Positions 1-9,148 of a DNA stretch of 64,000 nucleotides are shown here, piece by piece. This DNA comes from Aurantibrevibacter litoralis (lineage in GTDB: Bacteria > Bacteroidota > Bacteroidia > Flavobacteriales > Flavobacteriaceae). Location: contig NZ_JAYEEQ010000021.1 in assembly GCF_034651555.1 (NCBI RefSeq), positions 1 to 64,000 on the forward strand, given 5' to 3'. How positions within the stretch are numbered: position 1 is the stretch's first letter; every line of letters starts with the position of its first letter. Position numbers and translations under genes: made by a program. Below the pieces are notes generated by a model. It was given only the letters and a program-made list of their open reading frames with translations. It did not search any database and was not told where the DNA came from.

Positions 1-128
1 CACCAACCCATCATTTAGAACTCACGGCGTAAACCGGGGAATGATGTAAAATTTACAAGCACCCAAATTGTTTTAATGCTTTAAGAAGGTATGTTTTGGC
101 AACTACGGATCATAAAAAGAACTACAGA

Positions 129-1583
129 TTAGCCCAATATCATTCCGGCCATGGCTGCTGATAATAGAGAAGCTAAAGAACCGCCGAGTACGGCTTTTAA
201 CCCAAATTCGGATAATAATTTTCGTTGTCCGGGAGCCAAGGAACCTATGCCTCCAATTTGGATGCCAATTGACGCAAAGTTAGCAAACCCACAGAGCATG
301 TAGGTGGCCATAATGATTGATTTGTTGAAGGTGAAGTGTACATTGTTAGAAATATCCTTTAATTCGGCCAATTGGGTGTATCCTACAAATTCACTCGAAG
401 CTAATTTTATACCTAATAATTGACCCATCAATAGAATATCTTCCGTAGCAACGCCAATGAGCCACATTAAGGGCGAAAAAATACTCCCTAAGATGGCTTC
501 TAAAGATAATTTCTCATAAGACGTATGGGTGGCAATCCATGAATTTAAGGACGTGATCTCTCCGAACCATCCGAAAATTCCATTGCACAAAGCGATGAAA
601 GCGACGAAGACAAGGAGCATGGCACCCACATTAACGGCTAATTTTAATCCTTCAGTGGTACCGTTGGCAATAGCATCCAAGAAATTACTTCCAATTTTTT
701 CATGCGAAACCTGAACCTGTAAATTAATGGGCTCTGTTTGTGGGTAAAGTATTTTGGAGATGGTAATAGCACCCGGTGCTGCCATTACCGAAGCGGCCAA
801 CAAGTGTTTGGCAAATTGCAATCGCAACACAGGATCATCACCCCCCAAAAAACCAATGTATGCAGCCAAAACTCCACCGGCTACCGTCGCCATGCCACCA
901 ATCATCACCAATAAAATTTCGGATTTGGTCATTTTTTCCAAATACGCTTTAATTAATAATGGTGCTTCTGTCTGTCCTAGAAAAATATTTCCTGCCACAG
1001 ATAGGCTTTCTGGTCCCGAGATTTTAAGTGATTTGGTAAGTAGCCACGCCAAGCCTTTGACTACTTTTTGGATGACTCCCAAATAAAATAACACGGAAGT
1101 GAGTGCAGAAAAAAAGATGATTGTTGGTAAAATTTGAAAGGCAAAGACATAGCCGATATTTGGGTTGTCTAGATCTACTAAATTGCCTAACAAAAATTTA
1201 CTACCCACTAAAGTATAATCCAAAATATTAATGAAAACCCTTCCAACGGCTTCAAAGCCGGATTGAATGAATGGTATTTTTAAAATTCCAATAGCTAAGA
1301 CAAGCTGTATACTTAATCCAATTCCAACCATTTTCCATTTGATTGCTTTTCTGTTGCTGCTAAAAAGAAATGCGATCAATACCAATACAAGCATGCCAAG
1401 AACACCACGAGAAAAACTAGCCACGCCAAATCCTTCGTTGGGAATAATCGTTGGCGTGTCCATATCATTTAGCAAAATAGTCTCCACTAATGTGGTAAGG
1501 CTTTCTGGCGGGGGATTGTTTTGAGATAGTACTAAGGAGGGCAAGAAAAGAATCAAACAAAAAAACCAACGGCTATTTTTCAT
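129..1583 (-). CDS. Na+-dependent nucleoside transporter (CNT/NupC family)
   Basis: An inner-membrane concentrative nucleoside transporter that should import nucleosides with sodium or protons. The 484-aa protein has an N-terminal signal-like hydrophobic stretch, about ten further membrane segments, the GQTEAP motif typical of CNT carriers, and a late FNKSIIMATYML/GFANFASIGIQIGG segment matching the family core. I chose the ATG at 1583; an in-frame TTG 15 bases upstream (1598) gives five extra residues that look unlike a signal sequence. It starts 19 bases after the bifunctional nuclease gene, so the two are probably cotranscribed. The extended N-terminus before the first core helix is common in Bacteroidota members. 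Family assignment is firm; substrate range is inferred. Confidence 0.9.
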   Translation of the reverse strand: MKNSRWFFCLILFLPSLVLSQNNPPPESLTTLVETILLNDMDTPTIIPNEGFGVASFSRGVLGMLVLVLIAFLFSSNRKAIKWKMVGIGLSIQLVLAIGILKIPFIQSGFEAVGRVFINILDYTLVGSKFLLGNLVDLDNPNIGYVFAFQILPTIIFFSALTSVLFYLGVIQKVVKGLAWLLTKSLKISGPESLSVAGNIFLGQTEAPLLIKAYLEKMTKSEILLVMIGGMATVAGGVLAAYIGFLGGDDPVLRLQFAKHLLAASVMAAPGAITISKILYPQTEPINLQVQVSHEKIGSNFLDAIANGTTEGLKLAVNVGAMLLVFVAFIALCNGIFGWFGEITSLNSWIATHTSYEKLSLEAILGSIFSPLMWLIGVATEDILLMGQLLGIKLASSEFVGYTQLAELKDISNNVHFTFNKSIIMATYMLCGFANFASIGIQIGGIGSLAPGQRKLLSEFGLKAVLGGSLASLLSAAMAGMILG

Positions 1584-1601
1584 GTAGTATGAGGTCAAGG
1601 A

Positions 1602-2225
1602 TCAATTGCGTTTAGAAATCTCATCCCTCAACTTTGCCGCTTTTTCATAGTCTTCATTGGCAACTGCTTTGTCTAATTCCTGATGCAATTCATCTAAAGT
1701 TAACTCTTTATAGGCATCGGAAAGACCAGAATCTATTTCTACAGTTTCCCCATCTTGCAATATTTCATCTACAATAATGCTGTCGGCTGTTTCTTCTTTT
1801 TCTTTGGAAGAAAATTTCAAAAAGATACCGGCCTTATCCAATATGGTTTTGTACGTAAAAATAGGAGCATTAAAGCGTAACGCTAAGGCTATGGCATCAC
1901 TGGTTCTGGCATCGATAATTTCTTCAATTTTATCCCGCTCACAAATAATGCTGGAGTAAAACACACCATCGACTAATTTGTGGATAATCACCTGCTTTAC
2001 CACAATATCGAAACGGTCGGCAAAATTTTTAAAAAGATCATGCGTGAGAGGTCTGGGCGGTTTTATTTCCTTTTCTAAGGCTATAGCTATAGATTGCGCT
2101 TCAAAGGCACCTATTACAATAGGGAGCTTCCTGTCGCCTTCAACCTCGTTTAATATGAGGGCATAAGCACCATTTTGGGTTTGGCTATACGATATTCCCT
2201 TTATTTTCAATCGAACTAAACTCAT
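1602..2225 (-). CDS. Bifunctional nuclease family protein (DUF151) with UVR domain
   Basis: A 207-aa cytosolic protein with an N-terminal DUF151/BFN domain (about residues 1-135, including the IVIGAFEAQSIAIALE core) and a C-terminal UvrB/UvrC motif (about 172-206, LDELHQELDKAVANEDYEKAA). BFN proteins are reported to have DNase/RNase activity; the UVR motif in UvrB and UvrC mediates their mutual contact. The acidic linker between the two parts is probably flexible. It lies between etfA (88 bases upstream) and the nucleoside transporter, a layout that suggests one minus-strand transcript. Biochemical activity of this homologue is an inference from family. Confidence 0.88.
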   Translation of the reverse strand: MSLVRLKIKGISYSQTQNGAYALILNEVEGDRKLPIVIGAFEAQSIAIALEKEIKPPRPLTHDLFKNFADRFDIVVKQVIIHKLVDGVFYSSIICERDKIEEIIDARTSDAIALALRFNAPIFTYKTILDKAGIFLKFSSKEKEETADSIIVDEILQDGETVEIDSGLSDAYKELTLDELHQELDKAVANEDYEKAAKLRDEISKRN

Positions 2226-2313
2226 ACGTATTTTTAACGACTAAAGGGCTGATTAAACAAAAGGGGCAACCAATTATTTAAACAGCCTTTTGAGGGGTAC
2301 AATTTAACAAAAA

Positions 2314-3282
2314 TTAGGCGTTCTGGGCTTTAAATTCTTTTAATTTTTCGATGAGTTTTGGAACAACTTCAAATGCATCCCCTACAATACCATAATCGGC
2401 AGCTTTAAAAAAGGGTGCTTCAGGATCCGTATTGATAACTACCTTTACCTTTGAGGCACTTACACCGGCCAAATGCTGAATGGCACCTGAAATACCGATA
2501 GCAATATACAAATTGCTCGCTACAGGCTTTCCTGTTTGCCCCACATGTTCCCCATGAGGCCTCCAACCCAAATCGGATACAGGTTTGGAGCAGGCCGTTG
2601 CCGCTCCGAGTACTTGAGCCAATTCTTCTATCATACCCCAATTTTCGGGGCCTTTTAATCCTCTTCCCGCAGAAACGACTATGTCCGCATCTGCAATGGT
2701 GGCTTTTCCTACTACTTTGTCAATTTCTATTGATTTGGTTTGGAAAATGCTATTATCTAATTGAGGATCAAAATTTTCAGTAGCAATCGTAGTTTTGTTT
2801 TCAACGATGCCATGGGAGTTATTCGCAACCCCAATAATTTTTAGGTCGGAAAGTATTTCAGTGTGGGCAAACCCCTTATTACTAAAAGCGGTTCGTTTTA
2901 CGGTAAAAGGTTGTGTGCTTTCCGGCAGCCCTACTACATTGGGCACATACCCTCCTTCTAAAATCGTAGTGAGTATGGGGGCTAAATACCGGGTATCAGC
3001 GCTAGAGCTCACGACAACTACGGCTGCATTTTCTTTCTTTGCGGCTTGCGCTATAGTGTGCGCGAAAGCGCTGGCGTTAAATGTTTTCAATTGATCGTTG
3101 GCAACATTTAACACCTTTGAAACTCCGTACGAACTGAGCTCTTCGGCAGTATGGGCATTCACAGAAACTGCCGTAACCGTAGTATTCAGTTGTTGTGCTA
3201 ACTGATAGCCGTATGAGGCTACTTCAAAAGCATTTTTTTTGAATTTTCCGTTTTCGGATTCGGCGTATATAAGGATAGACAT
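2314..3282 (-). CDS. etfA: Electron transfer flavoprotein subunit alpha
   Basis: The 322-aa alpha subunit of the FAD-containing electron transfer flavoprotein, which accepts electrons from acyl-CoA dehydrogenases and passes them to ETF-quinone oxidoreductase. The C-terminal half carries the ETF-alpha FAD-binding region: SAGRGLKGPENWG, then CSKPVSDLGW, GQTGKPV, IGISGAIQHLAG and NTDPEAPFF. The N-terminal half is the Rossmann-like domain shared with beta. It follows etfB by 53 bases on the same strand, so both subunits should be made together. Length matches the family. The neighbourhood does not contain an acyl-CoA dehydrogenase. Confidence 0.97.
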   Translation of the reverse strand: MSILIYAESENGKFKKNAFEVASYGYQLAQQLNTTVTAVSVNAHTAEELSSYGVSKVLNVANDQLKTFNASAFAHTIAQAAKKENAAVVVVSSSADTRYLAPILTTILEGGYVPNVVGLPESTQPFTVKRTAFSNKGFAHTEILSDLKIIGVANNSHGIVENKTTIATENFDPQLDNSIFQTKSIEIDKVVGKATIADADIVVSAGRGLKGPENWGMIEELAQVLGAATACSKPVSDLGWRPHGEHVGQTGKPVASNLYIAIGISGAIQHLAGVSASKVKVVINTDPEAPFFKAADYGIVGDAFEVVPKLIEKLKEFKAQNA

Positions 3283-3335
3283 AGATTGAAAATGGGATTA
3301 CAAATTAAAAAATTATATGATTTGATGGGTGGTAC

Positions 3336-4082
3336 TTAAAGGACTTTAGCTTCCTGGTGTAAAAGTGTTATGAGTTCGTCAATTTGTTCGGGGCTAACCA
3401 TTTTTATAGCCCCTTTTGGTGCAGGTTTCTCAAATTTTACATCTTTTGTTGCGCTTTTTACTTCAATAGGGTCTAGTACGTTCAATTTTTTTTGTCGGGC
3501 CATCATAATGCCTCGCATATTGGGTATTCGCAAGTCACTTTCTTCGACCAAACCTTTTTGTCCTCCGATAATCAGAGGCAGGCTTGTTGCAATTTTTTCT
3601 TTGCCACCATCAATTTCACGAAGGGCAATGGCATTCGTGCCATCGATTTCCAAGCCAATGCAGGTGTTTACGAAATTTATCCCTAACAAGGTTGCTAGCA
3701 TTCCGGGAACCATTCCGCCGTTATAATCAATAGATTCACGACCTGCGATAATAAGATCATAATTTCCTGCTTTCGCCACGTGGGCAAGTTGTTTTGCCAC
3801 AAAGAAGCCGTCTGTGGGCGCAGCATTTATGCGTATGGCTTCATCGGCACCAATAGCCAATGCTTTTCTAATGGTCGGTTCTGTTTCTACCCCGCCAACG
3901 GTGATTACGGTAACCGTAGCTCCTTGCTTTTCTTTTAACCACATGGCTCTGGTTAATCCAAATTCGTCATTAGGGTTTATCACAAACTGAACACCATTGG
4001 AATCAAACTGGGTGTTGTCTTGGGTAAAATTTATTTTAGAAGTCGTATCTGGAACATTACTTATGCATACTAAAACATTCAT
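3336..4082 (-). CDS. etfB: Electron transfer flavoprotein subunit beta
   Basis: The 248-aa beta subunit of ETF. The N-terminus MNVLVCISNVPDT, the FVINPNDEFGLTRAMWLKE segment, and AGRESIDYNGGMVPGMLA (nucleotide-binding loop) are typical of the family. It is the first gene of the minus-strand etfB-etfA unit. Its promoter region contains a 24-bp perfect palindrome about 58 bases upstream of the start, overlapping a TAnnTTTG -7 box, so the operon is probably repressed by a dimeric regulator. ETF supports fatty-acid and amino-acid oxidation. Confidence 0.97.
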   Translation of the reverse strand: MNVLVCISNVPDTTSKINFTQDNTQFDSNGVQFVINPNDEFGLTRAMWLKEKQGATVTVITVGGVETEPTIRKALAIGADEAIRINAAPTDGFFVAKQLAHVAKAGNYDLIIAGRESIDYNGGMVPGMLATLLGINFVNTCIGLEIDGTNAIALREIDGGKEKIATSLPLIIGGQKGLVEESDLRIPNMRGIMMARQKKLNVLDPIEVKSATKDVKFEKPAPKGAIKMVSPEQIDELITLLHQEAKVL

Positions 4083-4136
4083 GGATTAACGTTTTTATAG
4101 GTTCAAAAATGAGAGGCTAATATAAGGATTAATTTT

Positions 4137-4163
4137 CAAATTTACTATGCATGCATAGTAAAT
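4137..4163 (-). promoter_or_regulatory. Promoter and palindromic operator of etfBA
   Basis: Positions 4140-4163 form a perfect 24-bp palindrome with half-site ATTTACTATGCA. On the minus strand the bases 4144-4137 read TAAATTTG, a match to the Bacteroidetes -7 element TAnnTTTG, so the palindrome sits directly on the promoter of etfB. A repressor bound there would block transcription. By its length and shape a TetR-type fatty-acid regulator is the likeliest reader, but no such gene is in the window. Confidence 0.6.
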
Positions 4164-4212
4164 ATATTATTTATTTTATACGGGCTACTGAATGAATTGG
4201 TATATAATTTCC

Positions 4213-4220
4213 TATTTTTG
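4213..4220 (+). promoter_or_regulatory. Possible -7 box upstream of PDH E1 beta
   Basis: TATTTTTG matches TAnnTTTG, with a TTG 13 bases before it. If used, it gives a leader of about 210 bases before the start at 4436; I see no strong structure in that leader. Confidence 0.3.
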
Positions 4221-4435
4221 CTTCGTTTTTAACTGAAAAATATAAACCAGTATCAACTCGTAAAAAATTAATGTTCACTCCGGTTTTAGCTTTGTTTAAC
4301 GGTGTTGTTAGTGAGCAGTAACGTTAAAACGGTATTAGTGTCATAGGATAAAAACCAAAATGAGACAATAAAAGATTGGTGAAAGTCAGCCGAAATAAAC
4401 AATTCATAATTAGTGTTTGTAAATAAGTTATATAC

Positions 4436-5413
4436 ATGAAAACAATACAATTCAGGGAAGCCATCTGTGAGGCCATGTCCGAAGAAATGAGAACCGATTC
4501 ATCTATTTATCTGATGGGGGAAGAAGTGGCTGAATACAATGGTGCCTATAAAGCTTCTAAAGGAATGTTAGACGAATTTGGGCCAGAACGGGTGATTGAT
4601 ACGCCCATTTCCGAATTGGGTTTTGCCGGAATTGGAGTGGGCTCTACCATGGAAGGTAACCGACCTATTATTGAGTTTATGACCTTTAATTTTGCCTTGG
4701 TGGGGATCGATCAAATCATTAATAATGCCGCAAAAATAAGACAAATGTCGGGCGGACAGTTTAATTGCCCTATCGTTTTTCGAGGACCCACGGCCTCAGC
4801 GGGTCAATTGGCTGCTACGCATTCGCAAGCCTTTGAAAGTTGGTACGCCAACTGTCCGGGTCTTAAAGTAGTAGTACCTTCTAATCCTAAAGACGCTAAG
4901 GGGCTTTTAAAATCGGCGATTCGCGATAACGATCCTGTAATCTTCATGGAGTCGGAACAGATGTATGGCGATAAAGGTGAAGTTCCGGAAGGAGAATATA
5001 CCATACCACTAGGTGTTGCAGATATTCGCAGGGAAGGAAAGGATGTTACCATTGTTTCTTTTGGAAAGATAATTAAAGAAGCCGATAAGGCCGCAGAAGA
5101 ATTAGCCAAGGAAGGCATTAGTTGTGAAATTATTGATTTACGTACCGTGCGGCCTATGGATATAGACGCCATTTTAAAATCGGTGAAGAAAACCAATAGA
5201 CTGGTAATCCTTGAAGAGGCTTGGCCTTTTGGCAATGTGGCTACAGAGATTACCTATCAGGTGCAGTCTCAAGCTTTTGATTATTTGGATGCGCCCGTAG
5301 TAAAAATCAATACAGCAGATACACCGGCACCGTATTCGCCGGTATTATTGGCCGAATGGTTGCCCAATCATGACGATGTCATCAAAGCCGTTAAAAAGGT
5401 GTTGTACAAATAA
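4436..5413 (+). CDS. Pyruvate dehydrogenase E1 component, beta subunit
   Basis: The 325-aa beta subunit of the alpha2beta2-type E1 enzyme, which decarboxylates pyruvate on thiamine diphosphate and acetylates the lipoyl arm of E2. The N-terminal pyrimidine-binding transketolase domain (MGEEVAEYNGAYKASKGMLDEFG, PISELGFAGIGVG) and the C-terminal transketolase domain (VSFGKIIKEADKAAEEL, DLRTVRPMD, ILEEAWPFGNVATEI) are complete. The strong LDEFG/DTPISELGF match favours pyruvate over branched-chain substrates. It appears monocistronic: divergent from etfB, with a strong terminator 30 bases after the stop. No E1 alpha or E2 gene is in the window, so those partners must be encoded elsewhere. Confidence 0.93.
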   Translation: MKTIQFREAICEAMSEEMRTDSSIYLMGEEVAEYNGAYKASKGMLDEFGPERVIDTPISELGFAGIGVGSTMEGNRPIIEFMTFNFALVGIDQIINNAAKIRQMSGGQFNCPIVFRGPTASAGQLAATHSQAFESWYANCPGLKVVVPSNPKDAKGLLKSAIRDNDPVIFMESEQMYGDKGEVPEGEYTIPLGVADIRREGKDVTIVSFGKIIKEADKAAEELAKEGISCEIIDLRTVRPMDIDAILKSVKKTNRLVILEEAWPFGNVATEITYQVQSQAFDYLDAPVVKINTADTPAPYSPVLLAEWLPNHDDVIKAVKKVLYK

Positions 5414-5442
5414 TAAAGGAATTCTATTGTAAAGCTACAAGG

Positions 5443-5476
5443 ACTTCGACGACTATGTGTTGGTCGAAGTTTTTTT
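5443..5476 (+). terminator. Rho-independent terminator after PDH E1 beta
   Basis: Perfect 8-bp stem ACTTCGAC / GTCGAAGT (5443-5450 with 5463-5470) with a 12-base loop, followed by a run of seven T. Confidence 0.85.
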
Positions 5477-5543
5477 AATAAGGCCTATTTGAGAATACAT
5501 CTACTTTCCAAACGTTATTATAGTATCGGTATTTGGGTTAGCA

Positions 5544-5575
5544 TTGTTGATTAATAAACGTCTAAACGACTTTTG
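5544..5575 (+). promoter_or_regulatory. Promoter-like pair directly before the DUF5686 gene
   Basis: TTG at 5547-5549 and GACTTTTG at 5568-5575 are spaced like Bacteroidetes -33 and -7 boxes. The implied start of transcription is at or next to the ATG at 5579, so this mRNA might be nearly leaderless. The -7 box deviates from TAnnTTTG at its first base. Confidence 0.35.
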
Positions 5576-5578
5576 TAG

Positions 5579-8074
5579 ATGAGAGGCCTCCTTTTTGTAG
5601 TTCTTATTCTTTTTTCTGAATTTATTGTGGCGCAAACCAAGGTAAGTGGCATTGTCGTAGATGAAGATGGGGCACCCATTTCCTTTGCCAACGTCATGTT
5701 TAAAAATTCTACTGAAGGAACCATAACCAATGATGATGGTCGGTTTTATTTGGAGTCGGACAAAACCTATCCCGTACTTCTCATCTCCTTTATTGGTTTT
5801 GAGCCACAGGAAATAGAACTTGCGGCAAAAGTAAATTATAACCTCCGCTTTACCTTACTGGAAGGAAGTGAACAGTTGCAAGGCTTTGTCATTTATGCCG
5901 GAAAACAGTCTAAAAAGAACAATCCGGCGATCGATATTTTGCGAAAAATTTGGGAGCGGAAAAGAGCGAATGGTCTGCGCATGTTTAAACAATATGAGTA
6001 TGACAAGTACGAGAAAGTAGAGTTCGACCTCAACACCATAGATAGCGCTTTAATGCGGAGTAAAATTTTCAAAGGGCTCGAGTTCGTTTTTGATGATTTA
6101 GACACTTCCAAGATTACGGGAAAAACCTATTTACCTATTTTTTTGAACGAGACTTTCTCCAAAGTGTACGGAGACAATGAAACAAAATCGGAAAAGGAAG
6201 ATATTTTAGGGAATAAAAATTCGGGGTTTAGCAATAATCAGGCCTTAATAGCTTTCGTAAAAGACTTGTATTCCGATTATGATATCTATGAGAATTACCT
6301 CAAATTTTTCGATAAAAGTTTTACGAGTCCACTTTCCAAAACCGGAATAGACACCTACAATTACGTGTTGGCAGACAGTGCATTTATAGATCATAAGTGG
6401 TGCTATAATATCATATACTATCCAAGACGAAAGAACGAACTTACGTTTAAAGGTGATTTTTGGGTAAATGATACCACTTTTGCCATTAAAAAAATAAATA
6501 TGGCGGTTACAAAAAGCGCCAATATCAACTGGGTAAAGGAGATTTATATTGAACAGGAATTTGAGGTGCTAAACGATTCGGTCTTTTTGTTAAAACGCGA
6601 TTATATGCTCAGCGATTTCGCCTTGAATAAAAAGGAAAGTTCCAAAGGAATCTATGGAAAAAGAACCTCGATATTTAAAAATTACCGTTTTGATAACCCC
6701 AAACCAAGACCCTTTTACAAAACGGAGAGCAATGCCTTTGATCCTTTAGTGATCAATAGAGCCGATGCTTTTTGGGAAACCAATAGGTTAGAGCCTTTAA
6801 GCAAGGACGAAAAAGGGGTGTATGCCCTCTTAGATACGCTTAAAACAGTGCCAAAATTTAAGACCTACTACAATATTGTTAGTATATTAAACTCCGGTTA
6901 CGTGGAAGTAGATAAGTGGAATCTTGACTTTGGCGATGTCTATAGCGTTTTTGGATACAACCAAGCAGAAGGTATTCGTATTCGCGGAGGGGCTCGTACC
7001 TATTTTGGGCAAAACGACCTCTGGCGTTTGGAAGGATACTTAGCCTACGGCTTTGATGATCAAAAATTTAAACACGGATTTTCGGCCAAGTGGCTGGTCG
7101 ATCAAAAAAGCAGACTCATTCTCTCCGGCGGAAATCGTCGCGATATTGAGCAGTTAGGGATAAGTCTTACCTCTACAAATGATGTGCTAGGGCGCAGTAT
7201 TGCCTCATCTTCTATATTGTCTGTAGGTAATAATGACCGTTTAAGCAATATTAACCTAACCACTTTTAATATTGAAATGGAGCCTTGGACTAATTTTAGA
7301 ATTGGAGTGGGCAGTTCCTACAGAGTGCTTAGTTCGGCCTTACCGGACGCCTTTAGTTTAGATTATATAGACCCGACATCGGTTACAGGAATTTCTTCGG
7401 AAATAAAGCAAGTAGACCTTACCACGACACTAATTTACACTCCTGGAAAAAAAACCATAGGCTATGGCGTAGAACGTTTGACTATTAATGACAATTACAG
7501 TACGCTGTTTTTTAGATACACCAAGGGTATCGATGGTTTCTTGGAGAGCGATTTCGACTATGAAAAAGTACAATTTTCATATACCCAACCGTGGGCCTTA
7601 GGAGGCTTTGGAAGGCTATTAACAACTATTGAATTGGGGAAAACCTTTGGGGAAGTTCCTTTGGGCTTGCTCAACGTAATTCCTGGGAATCAAACCTTAT
7701 TCTCCTTGTATAATACCTTTCCTAATTTAGATTTCTACGAATTTGTAACAGATACCTATGTGGCTTTGCATATGGAACATAATTTTAATGGTAGGTTGTT
7801 TGCAAGGATACCATTTATGCGCAAGTTAAACCTGCGTGAAATTGTTGGTCTTCGCGGAGTATGGGGCAAGTTGTCCGATGAAAATATAGCTTTGAGCAGC
7901 CCTACCAACATACCTCTTCTTGCGCCGGAAGACAATATTTACTGGGAATATTCTTTTGGTGTAGGTAATATTTTTAAAATATTTAGAATCGATTTTAACT
8001 TTCGAGGAAATTATTTGGATAGTCCCGAGGCACGCCCCTTTAGCGTAACGGGTACCTTTGGCTTTGTGTTTTAA
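5579..8074 (+). CDS. DUF5686 outer-membrane protein with carboxypeptidase-like regulatory domain
   Basis: An 831-aa exported protein. A signal peptide (about residues 1-19, ending VAQ) is followed by a CarboxypepD_reg-like beta-sandwich (about 20-110, VSGIVVDEDGAPISFANVMFKN, then NDDGRFYLES). The rest is the DUF5686 region, whose second half has the alternating pattern of an outer-membrane beta-barrel and ends with an aromatic residue, ...GTFGFVF. Such proteins occur widely in Bacteroidota; the function is unknown, though the regulatory domain resembles that of SusC/TonB-type porins. It stands alone, with a terminator upstream and a structured repeat downstream. Confidence 0.8.
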   Translation: MRGLLFVVLILFSEFIVAQTKVSGIVVDEDGAPISFANVMFKNSTEGTITNDDGRFYLESDKTYPVLLISFIGFEPQEIELAAKVNYNLRFTLLEGSEQLQGFVIYAGKQSKKNNPAIDILRKIWERKRANGLRMFKQYEYDKYEKVEFDLNTIDSALMRSKIFKGLEFVFDDLDTSKITGKTYLPIFLNETFSKVYGDNETKSEKEDILGNKNSGFSNNQALIAFVKDLYSDYDIYENYLKFFDKSFTSPLSKTGIDTYNYVLADSAFIDHKWCYNIIYYPRRKNELTFKGDFWVNDTTFAIKKINMAVTKSANINWVKEIYIEQEFEVLNDSVFLLKRDYMLSDFALNKKESSKGIYGKRTSIFKNYRFDNPKPRPFYKTESNAFDPLVINRADAFWETNRLEPLSKDEKGVYALLDTLKTVPKFKTYYNIVSILNSGYVEVDKWNLDFGDVYSVFGYNQAEGIRIRGGARTYFGQNDLWRLEGYLAYGFDDQKFKHGFSAKWLVDQKSRLILSGGNRRDIEQLGISLTSTNDVLGRSIASSSILSVGNNDRLSNINLTTFNIEMEPWTNFRIGVGSSYRVLSSALPDAFSLDYIDPTSVTGISSEIKQVDLTTTLIYTPGKKTIGYGVERLTINDNYSTLFFRYTKGIDGFLESDFDYEKVQFSYTQPWALGGFGRLLTTIELGKTFGEVPLGLLNVIPGNQTLFSLYNTFPNLDFYEFVTDTYVALHMEHNFNGRLFARIPFMRKLNLREIVGLRGVWGKLSDENIALSSPTNIPLLAPEDNIYWEYSFGVGNIFKIFRIDFNFRGNYLDSPEARPFSVTGTFGFVF

Positions 8075-8177
8075 CAGCAGCTATTTTTTTAGAGGAACAT
8101 TTTCTATGTGGCGCAACCATTCCAACAGGGTGTATTTTACGTAAAGCATTCTAAATTGGGTCGCAGCCTTTAATTTT

Positions 8178-8378
8178 TCAATCTAAAGATTCCCCGACCC
8201 TTGGGTCGGGGTTTCCTATTTACCTCTCCTTTGGAGAGGTCGGAACTGTCTTTTTGCAGTTCCGGGTGAGGTGAAATACAAAATTTCGGTTTTTGGCCCA
8301 AAGGCCAAAATGAAACTGGCAAAATACCCCTATGGCTTGCCTCGGGGATAGTCAGTTTCAAGAATTTTTTTATCTTTT
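8178..8378. repeat. Multi-hairpin dispersed repeat, copy A
   Basis: First of three copies in the window (others at 20068-20293 and 47552-47747). It is a string of hairpins: CCCCGACCCTTGGGTCGGGG, ACCTCTCCTTTGGAGAGGT, a CGGAACTG/CAGTTCCG stem, TTTGGCCCAAAGGCCAAA, TACCCC/GGGGATA and an outer GAAACTG/CAGTTTC pair. The open frame on its minus strand is not conserved in copy C, which differs by one base in a hairpin loop, so the repeat is not a gene. Confidence 0.85.
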
Positions 8379-8472
8379 CAGAGGGCGCCACAATTTTGCG
8401 AAGGACATTCTTTTTTCACGAGTATTTCTTGGACTTTTATCGATTTTAAAAAGGCATAACCAATATTCAAAG

Positions 8473-8480
8473 TATATTTG
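8473..8480 (+). promoter_or_regulatory. -7 box of ppa
   Basis: TATATTTG is an exact TAnnTTTG match 20 bases before the ppa start; the expected transcript would begin about 13 bases upstream of the ATG. Confidence 0.5.
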
Positions 8481-8500
8481 CATCCTAAAATAGGAGCAAT

Positions 8501-9028
8501 ATGAATGCCAATGAGTCCATTTCTTTTGATGTTTTAATAGAGATTCCCAAGGGGAGCAGAAATAAGTATGAATACGATTTTGTATTGAATAAAATTCGTT
8601 TCGATCGAATGTTATTTTCTTCTATGATGTATCCGGGAGACTATGGTTTTATTCCGGAGACTTTGGCTTTGGATAAAGACCCGCTAGATGTTTTGGTGTT
8701 AGGTACAGAACCTACCTTTCCGATGGTAGTTATGGAGGTAAAGCCAATAGGTGTTTTTCATATGACCGATGAAAAGGGACCCGATGAAAAAATTATCTGT
8801 GTTCCGGTTTCCGATCCTATTTGGAATCAGAACAAGGATATAAGTGATTTGAATCCACACCGCTTAAAGGAAATTGAGCATTTTTTTCAAGTATATAAAG
8901 ATTTGGAAGAAAAAAAGGTAGACGTAGGAGGCTGGGGCAATGCGGAAGAAGCCATTAAAATATATCATAAATGTGTAAAGCGCTATGACGAGAGTGAACA
9001 CAAAAAGAAACGCACCTTTACTATATAG
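8501..9028 (+). CDS. ppa: Inorganic pyrophosphatase (family I)
   Basis: A 175-aa soluble family I pyrophosphatase that hydrolyses PPi to two phosphates, pulling forward biosynthetic reactions. The conserved segments are visible: YPGDYGFIPETL, and the metal-binding LDKDPLDVLVL loop matching the DxDPxD signature; the E-K-Y substrate contacts near the N-terminus are in IPKGSRNKYEYD. It has its own -7 box and a strong terminator. The next gene is the membrane pyrophosphatase, so two PPi-hydrolysing enzymes sit side by side, one dissipating and one conserving the energy. Confidence 0.95.
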   Translation: MNANESISFDVLIEIPKGSRNKYEYDFVLNKIRFDRMLFSSMMYPGDYGFIPETLALDKDPLDVLVLGTEPTFPMVVMEVKPIGVFHMTDEKGPDEKIICVPVSDPIWNQNKDISDLNPHRLKEIEHFFQVYKDLEEKKVDVGGWGNAEEAIKIYHKCVKRYDESEHKKKRTFTI

Positions 9029-9056
9029 TCCACCTAGGAATAAAAGATAAAATATC

Positions 9057-9091
9057 AAAGTCGACCTTAATAATAGGAGTCGACTTTTTTT
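9057..9091 (+). terminator. Terminator after ppa
   Basis: Stem AAAGTCGAC (9057-9065) with GTCGACTTT (9079-9087), followed by a T run. Confidence 0.85.
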
Positions 9092-9107
9092 ATTGTTGTC
9101 ATTTTTA

Positions 9108-9115
9108 TACATTTG
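9108..9115 (+). promoter_or_regulatory. -7 box of hppA
   Basis: TACATTTG matches TAnnTTTG 33 bases before the hppA start, directly after the ppa terminator. Confidence 0.5.
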
Positions 9116-9148
9116 CCGCCAATTAAATAACAAAATCTCAAACTAATC

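Noticed and set aside
8170..8391. 73-codon minus-strand frame in repeat copy A, similar to one in copy B
   Set aside because: Copy C loses the frame by a one-base loop difference, while stems remain. This is repeat DNA, not a gene.
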